A stretch of 64,000 bases of DNA from Candidatus Harpocratesius repetitus (lineage in GTDB: Archaea; Asgardarchaeota; Lokiarchaeia; Sigyniarchaeales; Promethearchaeaceae): assembly GCA_021498095.1 (NCBI GenBank), contig JAIZWK010000001.1:2853450-2917449 (forward strand). The letters run 5' to 3'. The notes beneath the pieces are model-generated. The model was not told the DNA's origin, made no database searches, and saw only the letters and a list, made by a program, of their open reading frames with translations. The position numbers and the translations under genes were made by a program. This document shows, in pieces, positions 36,856-46,163 of the stretch. Within the stretch, counting starts at the first letter, position 1. Every line of letters begins with the position of its first letter.

Positions 36856-37968
36856 ATGAGTATAGATTGGCAAAAAGTGAAAGAAAAGCCGGATAAACCC
36901 CATAAAGTATTAGGACAAACACTTCTTGATCAACGAGGTAAGATAAATGATCTAGAAAATAATCTTCAAAAAACCACCCAAGCATTAAATAAAAATATGA
37001 CTGAACTTGAAACTGCCAAAAGTCAAATTGAATCGCTTCAAAAGAGTGTAGATGATTTAAACAATTCAATTACATCAAAAGATAAAGAAATTCAAACATT
37101 GACTAATAATTTACAATCAGTTCAAAGTGAAAGAGATCAACTTAAACAATCACTAGATACAATATCTGCACAAAAAGCTCAACTTGAATCGGATAAGAAT
37201 TCTCTTGAACAGATTAAAAGCAATTTAGAACAACAAAAAACCACCTTAGAACAAGCAAAGAATACTTTAGATATGGAAATCAATACCTTAAAAGCTCAAT
37301 TAACAGAAATCCAAGATGAAGTTGAAAATCATAAACAAAATGAAATTGATTTACAAGCAAAGATTAACGAATTAAATGAGCAAATTAATCAACTAAAACA
37401 AGAAATCGTCACTTTACAAGGAACAATTGATGAAAAGAATAAACAAATTGGAGAAATGTCAACAAATCTTGCTCAAAATGAAGCAAGAATAAATGAATTA
37501 ACAGGAACTATCGAAACAAAGAGCACAGAACTCGAAGGAATGGTTTCAAAGAAAGATGATATGATTAATCAATTAAATAAAAAAGTAGATGAATTAACAA
37601 AAGAATTGGAAGAGAAGAAAGCAGAAATTTCTAAATACTTAAATAAAGTTCAAGATATGGAAACAAGATTGGCAGATAATACTCAAGATCTTAAAATTCA
37701 AGAACTCTTAAATAAAATTGAAGATTTGGAAGGAAAAATTGCTGAAAAAGATAGTAAAATTGAAGAATATGAAGCCAAGATCACTGAACTTGAACCCGCA
37801 ATTCCTGAAGTCACTACTTATGGAACAGACACTCGAATTATCTGTCCAATGTGCAATAGTACTGAAATCGTTGATTTTGAAGATAAAACCAAAGTTTTAA
37901 GTTATGTTGGTCATGTTCCATTATACGCTAAGAAAAAACGCTGTAGAAAATGCGGATATGAATTTTAA
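36856..37968 (+). CDS. Coiled-coil protein with C-terminal zinc ribbon
   Basis: A 370-residue protein. After about 25 residues it is a continuous Glu/Lys/Gln/Leu-rich coiled coil to about residue 310. It ends in a zinc-ribbon pair, C-P-M-C (near 333) and C-R-K-C (near 364), separated by a beta hairpin. ATG 36856 is preferred to the in-frame GTG at 36847. The architecture (long rod plus small metal-binding head) suggests a structural or tethering protein; no enzymatic part is present. It is read away from the helicase gene. Confidence 0.72.
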   Translation: MSIDWQKVKEKPDKPHKVLGQTLLDQRGKINDLENNLQKTTQALNKNMTELETAKSQIESLQKSVDDLNNSITSKDKEIQTLTNNLQSVQSERDQLKQSLDTISAQKAQLESDKNSLEQIKSNLEQQKTTLEQAKNTLDMEINTLKAQLTEIQDEVENHKQNEIDLQAKINELNEQINQLKQEIVTLQGTIDEKNKQIGEMSTNLAQNEARINELTGTIETKSTELEGMVSKKDDMINQLNKKVDELTKELEEKKAEISKYLNKVQDMETRLADNTQDLKIQELLNKIEDLEGKIAEKDSKIEEYEAKITELEPAIPEVTTYGTDTRIICPMCNSTEIVDFEDKTKVLSYVGHVPLYAKKKRCRKCGYEF

Positions 37969-38000
37969 TTCTTTTAGTAGTATAACTTTTTTATCAATTT

Positions 38001-38040
38001 GTTTTCATTCTTTTTCATTGTTTTTCATTCTTTTTCATTT
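38001..38040. repeat. Four-copy 10-bp repeat in a T-rich terminator region
   Basis: Four consecutive units of the form TTTTTCATT followed by C, G or T (first unit starts with G). They lie 33 bp after the coiled-coil gene stop and provide several T-runs, so they may act as a composite terminator. Confidence 0.6.
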
Positions 38041-38246
38041 TTTATTAATAATCTGACAGAAATAAAAAAATATAATAAATTTTTTTAATCAAAACCACTT
38101 TTTCGATAGTTTTTGGGCTATTTTGTAATTTTTCTTAAAGATTTGATAATTAATTAAACATAATTTGAATTTTAAAGAAAATACTCCTTATTCAATTGTT
38201 AATAGTATGGATAATTTTAAAATTACTCCAATCTTATGAAGTGTTA

Positions 38247-39050
38247 ATGCCTAAGCAAATTACAGAGATTCATCCTAACATTAAAAATTATCCATTAATT
38301 TCAGCGAATCTTTCAGGAAAACGAGTTTCACATTTTATATTATTGATAGAAGTATGGATCACTCTCATTCTAATGTATTATATCAATAAAGGTTATTATT
38401 CTCATATTTTTAAAGGGCAAACATGGAGTTATCTTTTACTTCCTATTTTTATTTATGGGATAGTATGGCAATTTTACATTCTTACAATTTTAATCTCTGG
38501 ATTGGTTTATCATCTTATTAGAATTATAGAACCACCAAAAGAAGGTTTATTTGATCTTTCAAGTAGAGAATCTCAGTTTTATTTTGTTAGGTTTTGGATC
38601 TGCTATTATGCTTTTTATGTGGCTCGTGCAATGCCTCTTCCTTGGGCAGATATGTATTATTATCGAGTTTTTGGTTCACATATAGGTAAAAATATAGTTC
38701 TTTATGATAGCTGGATTGATCCAGAAATGGTTGATATCGAAGATAACTGTATGATTAGTTTAAACACCCAATTAATTGCTCATGCCATCATTGGAAATCA
38801 ACTATATGTTAAGCGAGTTGTTATTAAAAAAAGTGGAATTGCTGGGGGAGGTGCAATTGTTGCGCCAGGAACAATAGTTCGTGAAGGAGCAGTACTTGGG
38901 GGAGGTTGTACATCACATTTTAATCAAGAACTTGCACCATATTGTATTCATGTAGGATCTCCCGCAAAAATCGCATTACCAATAAAAATTAAAAAAGAAT
39001 CAAATAATCATGAAAAAGAAAAAAAACCAGAGGAAAAAGAAAAAAAATGA
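38247..39050 (+). CDS. Membrane-anchored hexapeptide-repeat (LpxA-like) protein 1
   Basis: A 267-residue protein. ATG 38247 is preferred to a TTG at 38196. Two membrane segments occur near residues 30-50 and 65-95, then a possible amphipathic segment. The C-terminal half shows left-handed beta-helix repeats (IGKNIVLYDSWIDPEM, IEDNCMISLNTQLIAH, AGGGAIVAPGTIVREGAVLGGG). The end, YCIHVGSPAKI, is the usual closing motif of acyl or acetyltransferases of this class. The tail is charged and disordered. The last four bases overlap the next gene (ATGA), so translation is coupled. A membrane acyltransferase role is likely; the substrate is unknown. Confidence 0.68.
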   Translation: MPKQITEIHPNIKNYPLISANLSGKRVSHFILLIEVWITLILMYYINKGYYSHIFKGQTWSYLLLPIFIYGIVWQFYILTILISGLVYHLIRIIEPPKEGLFDLSSRESQFYFVRFWICYYAFYVARAMPLPWADMYYYRVFGSHIGKNIVLYDSWIDPEMVDIEDNCMISLNTQLIAHAIIGNQLYVKRVVIKKSGIAGGGAIVAPGTIVREGAVLGGGCTSHFNQELAPYCIHVGSPAKIALPIKIKKESNNHEKEKKPEEKEKK

Positions 39051-39889
39051 GCAGTCCTACAAGTACCAAATTAACACCTCCTATTTATGTTGATCCCCGA
39101 ATTCGTCGCAGATTCATTTGGTTATATCTGATACAAATCTGGATTTCTCTCATACCAGCAGCATTTCTTTTATTTTGGATTTTATATCCATGGTTTATCC
39201 AAATATTACCAAGTATTCTTAATTTTCCAGAGATTTCATGGACTCTTCCGAATTTATTGAAAAAATGGTGGCAATATCCAACTTGGGTGGCAGTTATTTT
39301 TCTTCCTATTTTATTAGGTTTAGTATATGTAATTACAGTAATATGGTCTGCTTGTGTAACTAAAATCTTGCATATTCTCTTAAATAAACTACATCCTCCA
39401 AAAGAAGGGGTTTTTTATCGACATCCAAAAGATAAGGACTATTTATTTTGGAATCTACGAAATTTAACTCGAATTTTCCTATTTTGGTTGAATTATTCAA
39501 GCCCTTTTATATTTTTTAAGAAAAAATTTACCTTCTCTTTTTTTGGAGTAAGAATTGGTAAAAATTCAGAAATCAATCACACTTGGATTTCACCAGAATT
39601 TATTGAAATTGGAAATAACGTTATTATTGGCCAATCAGCGGCTATTTATTCCTATTTGATTCAAGGTGATAAAATTCTTGTAGCTAAAACAATTATCGAA
39701 GATAATGTTCAAATTGGTCCACAAGTTATTTTATTACCAGGAACTCATGTAAAAGAAAGAACAATTATTGATGGAGGTTCATTTTCTCACCCTTTTACAA
39801 TAATGGAAGAAAACTCAGTTTATAGTGGTTGTCCTACAGAAAGAAAAATGTCAATTTCAGAACTACAGAAAAAAATTTTTCAACAATAA
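39047..39889 (+). CDS. Membrane-anchored hexapeptide-repeat (LpxA-like) protein 2
   Basis: A 280-residue paralogue of the preceding protein, sharing the PPKEG motif after the membrane part. Two hydrophobic segments lie near residues 27-50 and 80-105. Beta-helix repeats follow (GVRIGKNSEINHTWIS, IGNNVIIGQSAAIYS, EDNVQIGPQVILLPG), and the end is SGCPTERKM in place of GSPAK. The start overlaps the upstream stop. The two may form a mixed trimer; this one is more divergent at the C-terminal motif. Confidence 0.66.
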   Translation: MSSPTSTKLTPPIYVDPRIRRRFIWLYLIQIWISLIPAAFLLFWILYPWFIQILPSILNFPEISWTLPNLLKKWWQYPTWVAVIFLPILLGLVYVITVIWSACVTKILHILLNKLHPPKEGVFYRHPKDKDYLFWNLRNLTRIFLFWLNYSSPFIFFKKKFTFSFFGVRIGKNSEINHTWISPEFIEIGNNVIIGQSAAIYSYLIQGDKILVAKTIIEDNVQIGPQVILLPGTHVKERTIIDGGSFSHPFTIMEENSVYSGCPTERKMSISELQKKIFQQ

Positions 39890-39968
39890 ACTAAATCATT
39901 CTTGATCTTAATAAATACTAATTAACCAAGCGCGAAATCCTTAAATTTTCTGAAGAGTTAAATTATCC

Positions 39969-40787
39969 ATGTTTGAAAAACTCATTACATGGTGGACAAC
40001 TGTTGAAAAACCCAAAGCAGAAAGAGTCTATTTAAAAGGAAAACCTATAAGAATGCTGACTTACTTTCTTTTAACTTATGGGTTAGGATTATTGACAGCA
40101 TGGCTAATATCACTTTGGGATAGTGTGCTTACTCATTTACCAGATGGTAGATATGCATTTGAATCATGGGCTTTTTCATATTTTGTTCGATTCTTTTTAA
40201 TGGTTATTCCTATTGTTGTTTCCATGACCATTAATAGTAAAACTAAAACCCCTGCTTATGGTTTCTCTGCAATTGGTGGTTTTTTTATTGCAGCTCTTAC
40301 ATTTATTCCAATGAAACCTTATTATGGCTTGTATATGGCGTATGTAGTTTCTTTAGCAATTTTAGGAAATATACCAAGTCAAGGTAATTTCACTCTTAAA
40401 TGGTATCATCTGTTATATTATTTTCTTTTGGGAATTTATGCATGCTATATTAACACAATTTATCAAATGCTTGAATGGGATGTATGGGTATGGTTACAGA
40501 TGATTCATGTACACCTTTTCGTGGTTATCATCGCTGCGGTCAAAATACGACAATGGAGTTATATGTATATGTTTGGTTGGGCATTTTGCGCTATAATCAC
40601 ATTCTTTTTGCCAACCGACATGTTTATATTTCGGATTCTTGATGTTGACGTGTTCCCGATTGCAAACTTGCAATTAACTGCAGGATATAATTTAATAGTG
40701 CCTCCAATGTTGACAATGGTTATAATGTATTATTTCTTTAACATTCAGCGCAAGGTCCAAGCGCGCTATATCGGAATGGATAAATAA
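39969..40787 (+). CDS. Polytopic membrane protein, unknown function
   Basis: A 272-residue protein with about seven or eight hydrophobic segments (for example MLTYFLLTYGLGLLTAWLI, FFLMVIPIVVSMTI, FIIA and VVIIAAVKI regions) and many Trp/Tyr at the edges. It lies 79 bp after the second hexapeptide protein in the same direction, so it probably belongs to that operon. No family signature is recognised; a transporter or membrane partner of the transferases is inferred. Confidence 0.6.
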   Translation: MFEKLITWWTTVEKPKAERVYLKGKPIRMLTYFLLTYGLGLLTAWLISLWDSVLTHLPDGRYAFESWAFSYFVRFFLMVIPIVVSMTINSKTKTPAYGFSAIGGFFIAALTFIPMKPYYGLYMAYVVSLAILGNIPSQGNFTLKWYHLLYYFLLGIYACYINTIYQMLEWDVWVWLQMIHVHLFVVIIAAVKIRQWSYMYMFGWAFCAIITFFLPTDMFIFRILDVDVFPIANLQLTAGYNLIVPPMLTMVIMYYFFNIQRKVQARYIGMDK

Positions 40788-40935
40788 AGAAATTTATTAA
40801 ATTATCTTACCGTAAACGATAATTGTTCGCATCTTTTTGAATTATATTTTTTTTTGCCGGTTTAAGGTTGTTTTTTTGCGATTTATTAACATTTTATTAT
40901 TAAACCTTAAGCCCTATTATTCATATTCTTTAATT

Positions 40936-42099
40936 ATGGGAACAAAATTCCATTTACCAACTATTTATTTAACTTCTCCTGTTTTCTTTGAAATTGCAAA
41001 TCATCCAAAAGTTTCGAAAAAATTCAGCCAGAAAATTATGTATCTTCGAAATAAATTAGAAGAATGTTCCAATTTAAAGATTTCAGCGGAAAGATTTCCA
41101 TCTACAACCAAAATTATTCAAGATATAACAAAATTTCAAGTGGATTTCATAGGATGTCATATTAGCCATCCAATCAAAAAAGAAATCATGGAAATACCAA
41201 CAATTAAAGCAGTTTGCACAAGCACGGTGGGATATGATCATGTTCAACTGGATCCTCGAGTTTTAATTACTCACACACCTTCGATTTTGCATAAATCGGT
41301 AGCAGATTTTACAATTGCCTTGATTTTAGCGAATTTACGAAATCTCAATCATCTGCATAATTTCCTATGGGAAGGTAATTGGGAAAGAACAAAAAAATGG
41401 GATTTAGATGAAAATTTAACAAATATATTGGACAATCTCACAGTCGGGATAATTGGTTTAGGTGAAATTGGAACTGAATTGGTAAAAAGACTTGCACCTT
41501 GGGGAATTCGAATTTTATATTATGATTTAAATCGTAACTCAATTTTAGAGAATAAATTTACAAATTTAAAATATTATTCAGATATAAAAGAAGTTTTACA
41601 GCAATCTCAAGTAATTTCTTTACATGTACCTTTGAATTCTTCGACAAAAGGAATGATTTCAGAAAAGGAACTTCGTTTACTACAGCCAAATACACTCTTG
41701 GTGAATACAGCTCGAGGTGCTGTTATTGACTTTTCTTCTTTAATCAATTTATTAAAAAAAAAGGAAATTTCTATTCATTTAGCCTTCGATGTATATCCTG
41801 AAGAACCCATCAATCCTGAGATTCTTGAAGAATTTAAAATAATCCAAAAAATGCGACCAGAATTACGATTTATTTTTATCCCGCATAATGCCAGCTCAGA
41901 CGCCGATACTAGAGCACAAATGAGTATCATGATGCTTGAAGATCTTCTTACCTTTGCTAATTCTCATAAACCTGAAGATTTAAGAAAGATTCATTTAATT
42001 CCAGAATTAAGAAATTTAATTACTGAAAAAAACTTAAAAAAAGTCGAAAAAGAATGGAAATCATATCGTATTTGGAATTGGTGGTATGATTCTAAATGA
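40936..42099 (+). CDS. D-isomer-specific 2-hydroxyacid dehydrogenase
   Basis: A 387-residue enzyme from ATG 40936; the frame opens earlier at TTG 40837 but that part is low-complexity hydrophobic. The NAD-binding loop is IIGLGEIG near residue 175. The catalytic set of the family follows: Arg in VNTARGAVID, Glu in YPEEPIN, and His in FIPHNASS. The N-terminal domain has STVGYDHV, a typical substrate-loop region. Relatives are glyoxylate/hydroxypyruvate reductases and phosphoglycerate dehydrogenases; the exact substrate is not determined. It converges with a D-serine dehydratase gene, which suggests, weakly, hydroxypyruvate/serine metabolism. Confidence 0.85.
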   Translation: MGTKFHLPTIYLTSPVFFEIANHPKVSKKFSQKIMYLRNKLEECSNLKISAERFPSTTKIIQDITKFQVDFIGCHISHPIKKEIMEIPTIKAVCTSTVGYDHVQLDPRVLITHTPSILHKSVADFTIALILANLRNLNHLHNFLWEGNWERTKKWDLDENLTNILDNLTVGIIGLGEIGTELVKRLAPWGIRILYYDLNRNSILENKFTNLKYYSDIKEVLQQSQVISLHVPLNSSTKGMISEKELRLLQPNTLLVNTARGAVIDFSSLINLLKKKEISIHLAFDVYPEEPINPEILEEFKIIQKMRPELRFIFIPHNASSDADTRAQMSIMMLEDLLTFANSHKPEDLRKIHLIPELRNLITEKNLKKVEKEWKSYRIWNWWYDSK

Positions 42100-42124
42100 A
42101 ATTGTTAGTGTGAGTAATTTCTTA

Positions 42125-43522
42125 TTATTTTGAACAAAGTTGATATAATTCTGTATCACAACCTTTTTTATAATGTTGCTCCCAAATATTTTTAGGGAGA
42201 TGTTTACCACCTGAAAGCCAAATAATATGAGTGGAATTTTTCATCTTATCCAAAATCGAATGATTCTTAAGATAATTACTATAACGTTCTGCTTGATACA
42301 AATGAACTGGGCCTAAAATAACCCCACTACTGGAAGGTTCAATTTTTATCTTTTCAGAATCCCAAATTAATGATAATAAACCTAACAAATCTTGCTCAGT
42401 AACAGTGTATATTCCAGTAATCAAAGGTTCAACCAATCTCCCAACAAATTCAGAAGGACTTGGACAAGCTAAACCATCTGCAAGAGTTTCGCATGATATT
42501 CCAAACATTTTTGGAGATATTTCATGATGTTTTTCTGTTAGCAATCCAAGTAACATACTGGGGCAAGCAACTGGTTCTGTAAATATACAATGCACATTAT
42601 CTCCGTAAAGCATTTTTAATCCAGTGGTTATTCCACCAGGTGAAGTACCAACGCCACAAGGAAGATAAACAAATAGAGGATGATCTTCATCCACTAGTAT
42701 TTTCTGTTGATTTAATTGATTTTTCAGTTCAAGAGCAGCAGTCGCATAGCCTATAAATAAATTAGATGATCGTTCATCATCAATGAAAAATACTGTAGGA
42801 TCATTTGATGCTTCATTTCGACCGATTTTTACTGCTTCATTGTAATCCCCTTGGATTTCAATTATATTTATACCCAAACTTCGTAATTTTTGCTTTTTCC
42901 ACTCTTTTGCATCACTAGACATATAGATTTTTGTTTTAAACCCTAATTTATTAGCAATTATTCCAATACTATAACCTAAATTACCGGTTGATCCTACTGA
43001 AATTGTGTATTTCTCAAAAAAATTACGAAATTTTTGTTCTGAAATTGTTTTATATGAAGAATTCTCATTAAATCTCCATTTATCTTGTAATAATCTATCT
43101 GTAATTTTTAAAACTTCAAAAATGCCGCCACGTGCTTTAATTGAGCCGGCAATAGCTAAATCATTATCACATTTTGCAAAAACACGCCCAATAATTGATG
43201 TATTTCCGATATTTTGTAGTTTTTCTTTAATTTTATCTATTTCAAAAAGTGAAGATTGGATTTTTCCTTTCGTTTTTTCAGTTTCTGGGAAAAGTTCTTG
43301 AAACAATGGAGAAAAACGATCCCAAAGTGATTGAGCTTTCAAAATTTCTTTTAATGAGAAACCTTTCTTATCAATCTGTTCTTTTACAAAATTAAGTCGT
43401 TGTAATCGTGGATTAAACCAAAAGATTTCCCTAAACTTCATCAATGGTTCTAAAAGAGGTACTTTTTCTTTCCAGACTTTTAAAGAAACTCCATCTATTA
43501 AAGTATTCTCATTCATGTGCAA
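42125..43522 (-). CDS. dsdA: D-serine dehydratase
   Basis: A 465-residue PLP enzyme of fold type II that deaminates D-serine to pyruvate and ammonia. The PLP lysine is Lys129 in AGSIKARGG. Further signatures are SVGSTGNLGYSIG (phosphate loop), PCGVGTSPGG (Gly-rich phosphate cup) and GLACPSPSEFVG. Length and order match bacterial DsdA. Two in-frame ATGs (43522 and 43516) open it. It converges tail to tail with the 2-hydroxyacid dehydrogenase gene, with 25 bp between the stops. Confidence 0.92.
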   Translation of the reverse strand: MHMNENTLIDGVSLKVWKEKVPLLEPLMKFREIFWFNPRLQRLNFVKEQIDKKGFSLKEILKAQSLWDRFSPLFQELFPETEKTKGKIQSSLFEIDKIKEKLQNIGNTSIIGRVFAKCDNDLAIAGSIKARGGIFEVLKITDRLLQDKWRFNENSSYKTISEQKFRNFFEKYTISVGSTGNLGYSIGIIANKLGFKTKIYMSSDAKEWKKQKLRSLGINIIEIQGDYNEAVKIGRNEASNDPTVFFIDDERSSNLFIGYATAALELKNQLNQQKILVDEDHPLFVYLPCGVGTSPGGITTGLKMLYGDNVHCIFTEPVACPSMLLGLLTEKHHEISPKMFGISCETLADGLACPSPSEFVGRLVEPLITGIYTVTEQDLLGLLSLIWDSEKIKIEPSSSGVILGPVHLYQAERYSNYLKNHSILDKMKNSTHIIWLSGGKHLPKNIWEQHYKKGCDTELYQLCSK

Positions 43523-43590
43523 TTAAATTTATTGAGATAACTATAGAATAAAAATATTTTTCATAAAGAACAGCTAATGAGAATATAATA

Positions 43591-43632
43591 GAAAATAATG
43601 AAGTAAAAATAATGAAGTAAAAATAATGATGC
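43591..43632. repeat. Three-copy 14-bp direct repeat upstream of the HEAT gene
   Basis: Three tandem copies with the consensus AAAAATAATGAAGT, the last with two changes, end 8 bp before the ATG at 43640. They lie in the short upstream region, between or overlapping the expected promoter position. Confidence 0.6.
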
Positions 43633-43639
43633 AAAAAAA

Positions 43640-44398
43640 ATGTCTCCTACAGTTAAGAAAATAGTTCAAAGACTTAAAGAAGCTAATCCCAACGAGCAAA
43701 TTAAGCTTATAAAATCAATTGCAGATATGCGATTGCAGGAAGCTGTACCCGAGCTACTTCAATTACTTCAAAATAAAGTGGATTATGACGTTCAAATTGA
43801 AACCATTAAAGCTCTGGGAATTATCCAAGATGTCCAAGCTGGAGACACTCTATTGAGATACTTATCACAAGAAGACATCCCAATTTTGATGGAAACTGTT
43901 CTAGCTTTAGGAAAACTCTGCGAAATTGGCTTTTCAAAATCTTTACAACCATTAGAAGATATGTTAGATCATCCAAATTATCGTGTTCGAAAATTCACTA
44001 TCGAAGCTTTAGCCAGTTGTGGAAGGGAAAGTACATTAGAACGATTATTTCTCATATTACAACAAGAAAATCTTTCTGAAGAAATGCGAGAACAAATTAC
44101 CTTAGCCATTGGTCGTATAGGAGGATCTCGTGCTATTGAAATTCTTCAACAACTTTTAATTCCTTCTGATCTTTTTCCAAAATTGAGTATGGAAGTGCGA
44201 AGAGCAGCAATTCTTGCATTAGGAGAAAATAAAACTCCGGTTGCTTTAGAACTTCTAGGAAAAATTTATCAAGATAAATCTGAACCGAAAATTATTCGTA
44301 AGTATTCAGAAGATGCGATAAAAAAAACAATTTTAGGCGCTAAAGAATATTTTTTAAGAATTAAAGAACAAGCAGAAAGAATTTTAAAAAGAAAATAG
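43640..44398 (+). CDS. HEAT-repeat protein
   Basis: A 252-residue protein of about six HEAT/PBS-lyase-like helical pairs. Units such as LQEAVPELLQLLQNKVDYDVQIETIKALG, RVRKFTIEALASCG and VRRAAILALGENKTPVALELLG show the typical pattern (Pro/Leu helix A, Asp/Arg and Ala-Leu helix B). HEAT proteins bind other proteins or act as lyase-like scaffolds. It is followed 15 bp later by thpR in the same direction, forming a two-gene operon with a GAGGAG-like ribosome binding site between. Confidence 0.82.
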   Translation: MSPTVKKIVQRLKEANPNEQIKLIKSIADMRLQEAVPELLQLLQNKVDYDVQIETIKALGIIQDVQAGDTLLRYLSQEDIPILMETVLALGKLCEIGFSKSLQPLEDMLDHPNYRVRKFTIEALASCGRESTLERLFLILQQENLSEEMREQITLAIGRIGGSRAIEILQQLLIPSDLFPKLSMEVRRAAILALGENKTPVALELLGKIYQDKSEPKIIRKYSEDAIKKTILGAKEYFLRIKEQAERILKRK

Positions 44399-44413
44399 AG
44401 GAGATTATTATAA

Positions 44414-45049
44414 ATGGATGATACTCAATTGAAACAATCAGAACAAGAAAAAATTCGTAGTTTCATTGCCATAGAAATTCCCAATCAAGAAACAATCCAA
44501 AAAATATTAAAATATCAAGCACATCTTCAAGCTTCTATTGGTCCTTTGAAATTAGTTGCTCCAGAATTGATGCATATCACTTTAAAATTCCTTGGTAATA
44601 TCAGAATTAGTGAAGCTCATCGAATTTATCAAATTATTCAAGAGAAAATCAATCAATCTTTTTTTGAGTCAAACCAACAATATCAAAGTCAATTTAAAGG
44701 TGTAGGAGATTTCCGCAAACAGGTCTTTTTTGTAAAAATTCAAGGACAAGAAGAACTTTTACAAATGTTACATGAAATTATTGATGAAGAATTATTTCAG
44801 AATCTAAATATCATGAAAGAAACCAGACCATTCAACCCTCATTTAACAATTGCCCGTTCTAAACGCCGTCATCAGCATTCTAATTCTAAATTCAAAACTA
44901 ATTCTAAACCAGGACAGATTTCTTATACATCTTTAAAACGTAAATACATTAATTATGACTTTGGGGAATGGACCATATCAAAAGTCGTATTAAAAAAGTC
45001 AGTTTTGACTCCTAAAGGGCCCATTTATTCCAATCTAATATTTAAATAA
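44414..45049 (+). CDS. thpR: RNA 2',3'-cyclic phosphodiesterase (ThpR/LigT family)
   Basis: A 211-residue 2H-phosphoesterase with both H-x-T motifs: His54-Ile-Thr56 in MHITLKFLGNI, and His143-Leu-Thr145 in NPHLTIARSK. N-terminal RSFIAIEIP is the usual start of the family. It hydrolyses 2',3'-cyclic phosphates on RNA, or works in tRNA-splicing ligation. It is translated from the HEAT gene transcript. Confidence 0.9.
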   Translation: MDDTQLKQSEQEKIRSFIAIEIPNQETIQKILKYQAHLQASIGPLKLVAPELMHITLKFLGNIRISEAHRIYQIIQEKINQSFFESNQQYQSQFKGVGDFRKQVFFVKIQGQEELLQMLHEIIDEELFQNLNIMKETRPFNPHLTIARSKRRHQHSNSKFKTNSKPGQISYTSLKRKYINYDFGEWTISKVVLKKSVLTPKGPIYSNLIFK

Positions 45050-45090
45050 TTTTCTGAAAAATTTACTTAAAAATCTTTAATTTTATTTTT

Positions 45091-46065
45091 TTAATCATTA
45101 GGATTAAGTAATTCATCTTCAAATTCATCCAATAATATTGCACGAAGAATTGTTTGGATTTCATCATGGGCATTTTCAAAGTAATTAAATTGATTGACTA
45201 CTATTTCTTCATCATGTTCTTCTAAAATCAACAAAATATAAAATTTAACACCTTCAATATTAAAACTTTGAATAGTTCCTGAAATTTTTGTAAAAGGATC
45301 TAATCGATCACTAAATTCATAAGTGTTTATATTTTCTTCAAGGATTCTTCGTTGGGAAATTTCATAAAGTGTTAAAATTTTTTTTTTCATGGATAAAGTA
45401 ATATGATCTAGAAAATATGAGCCCAGTTCTATTCCATTCTGTTCAAATATTAACAAAGCCATCACATTATCCATTTTCTCAACATATTCATCAATCAATT
45501 TTTGTAATGCAGTATTTTGATCATAAAGATAAAAAATACCTTTAGAAAAAGCATGAACAATGGTGTTAATTTGATAAATTGTAGTGTTGTAGAAATGAAT
45601 TGAACGTTTTTCCAACCAAGGTCGAACTAAACTTTCATATTCTTTTTGATTACTGAGAATTGAAGGATCATTTTTTAATTTTGGATCACTTTTATGAAAA
45701 AGTATAATTACCGGCGCATTGCATTGAATTTCTTGAAAATAATCTAAAATCTCATTAAGAAATTCATAAGATTCTTTAAATCTAAGCTTATCTTGAATAT
45801 CAACCACAAAAAAGAGGAGATCAATTGAACTAAGATAACGTGTTTTATGTGATAAATACTCATTAACATATCGTTTTTGGCCACCAAAATCATTTAAATA
45901 AATAATATGATTAAGAAATTGGAAGTTAGATCGCTCAACTTTTAATGTAGGTTTAATACCTTTGACTTCTTTGGGAATATCGAATTTTTTCTTCATTGCT
46001 GTCAAAATACTTGTTTTACCTGCGTTGTCCAGCCCTAATAATGCGATCTTCTTATCTGATACCAT
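45091..46065 (-). CDS. Rag/Gtr-like GTPase with C-terminal roadblock-like domain
   Basis: A 324-residue protein. Residues 1-175 form a small GTPase: G1 is GLDNAGKTS (11-19), Thr40 lies in switch I, G3 is DFGGQ (59-63), and G4 is HKSD (124-127). An H-K-x-D G4 motif instead of N-K-x-D is characteristic of Rag/Gtr GTPases. The C-terminal 150 residues (NVMALLIFEQNGIELGSYF to FYILLILEEHDEE) follow the roadblock pattern, and Rag/Gtr proteins also end in such a domain. A purine-rich GAGGAG stands before the ATG. An insertion sequence lies only 38 bp upstream. The role in Rag proteins is nutrient signalling at membranes; here that is inference. Confidence 0.75.
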   Translation of the reverse strand: MVSDKKIALLGLDNAGKTSILTAMKKKFDIPKEVKGIKPTLKVERSNFQFLNHIIYLNDFGGQKRYVNEYLSHKTRYLSSIDLLFFVVDIQDKLRFKESYEFLNEILDYFQEIQCNAPVIILFHKSDPKLKNDPSILSNQKEYESLVRPWLEKRSIHFYNTTIYQINTIVHAFSKGIFYLYDQNTALQKLIDEYVEKMDNVMALLIFEQNGIELGSYFLDHITLSMKKKILTLYEISQRRILEENINTYEFSDRLDPFTKISGTIQSFNIEGVKFYILLILEEHDEEIVVNQFNYFENAHDEIQTILRAILLDEFEDELLNPND

Positions 46066-46116
46066 ATCTGTCAGCTCCTCTTTTTATTAAACAATTTTAT
46101 TTACTTGAGTTTGTCA

Positions 46117-46133
46117 TTAATACTTAAATTTGT
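46117..46133 (-). promoter_or_regulatory. Possible promoter element inside the IS end, facing the Rag-like gene
   Basis: On the minus strand the IS terminus reads CAAATTTAAGTATTAAT, TATA-like and about 55-70 bases before the ATG of the Rag-like GTPase at 46065. As the insertion point is only 33 bp from that ATG, the native TATA box is likely to have been displaced, and this sequence could replace it. Confidence 0.3.
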
Positions 46134-46163
46134 TTCTTTTCTTCTTTATGCGGTATTTTGTCC

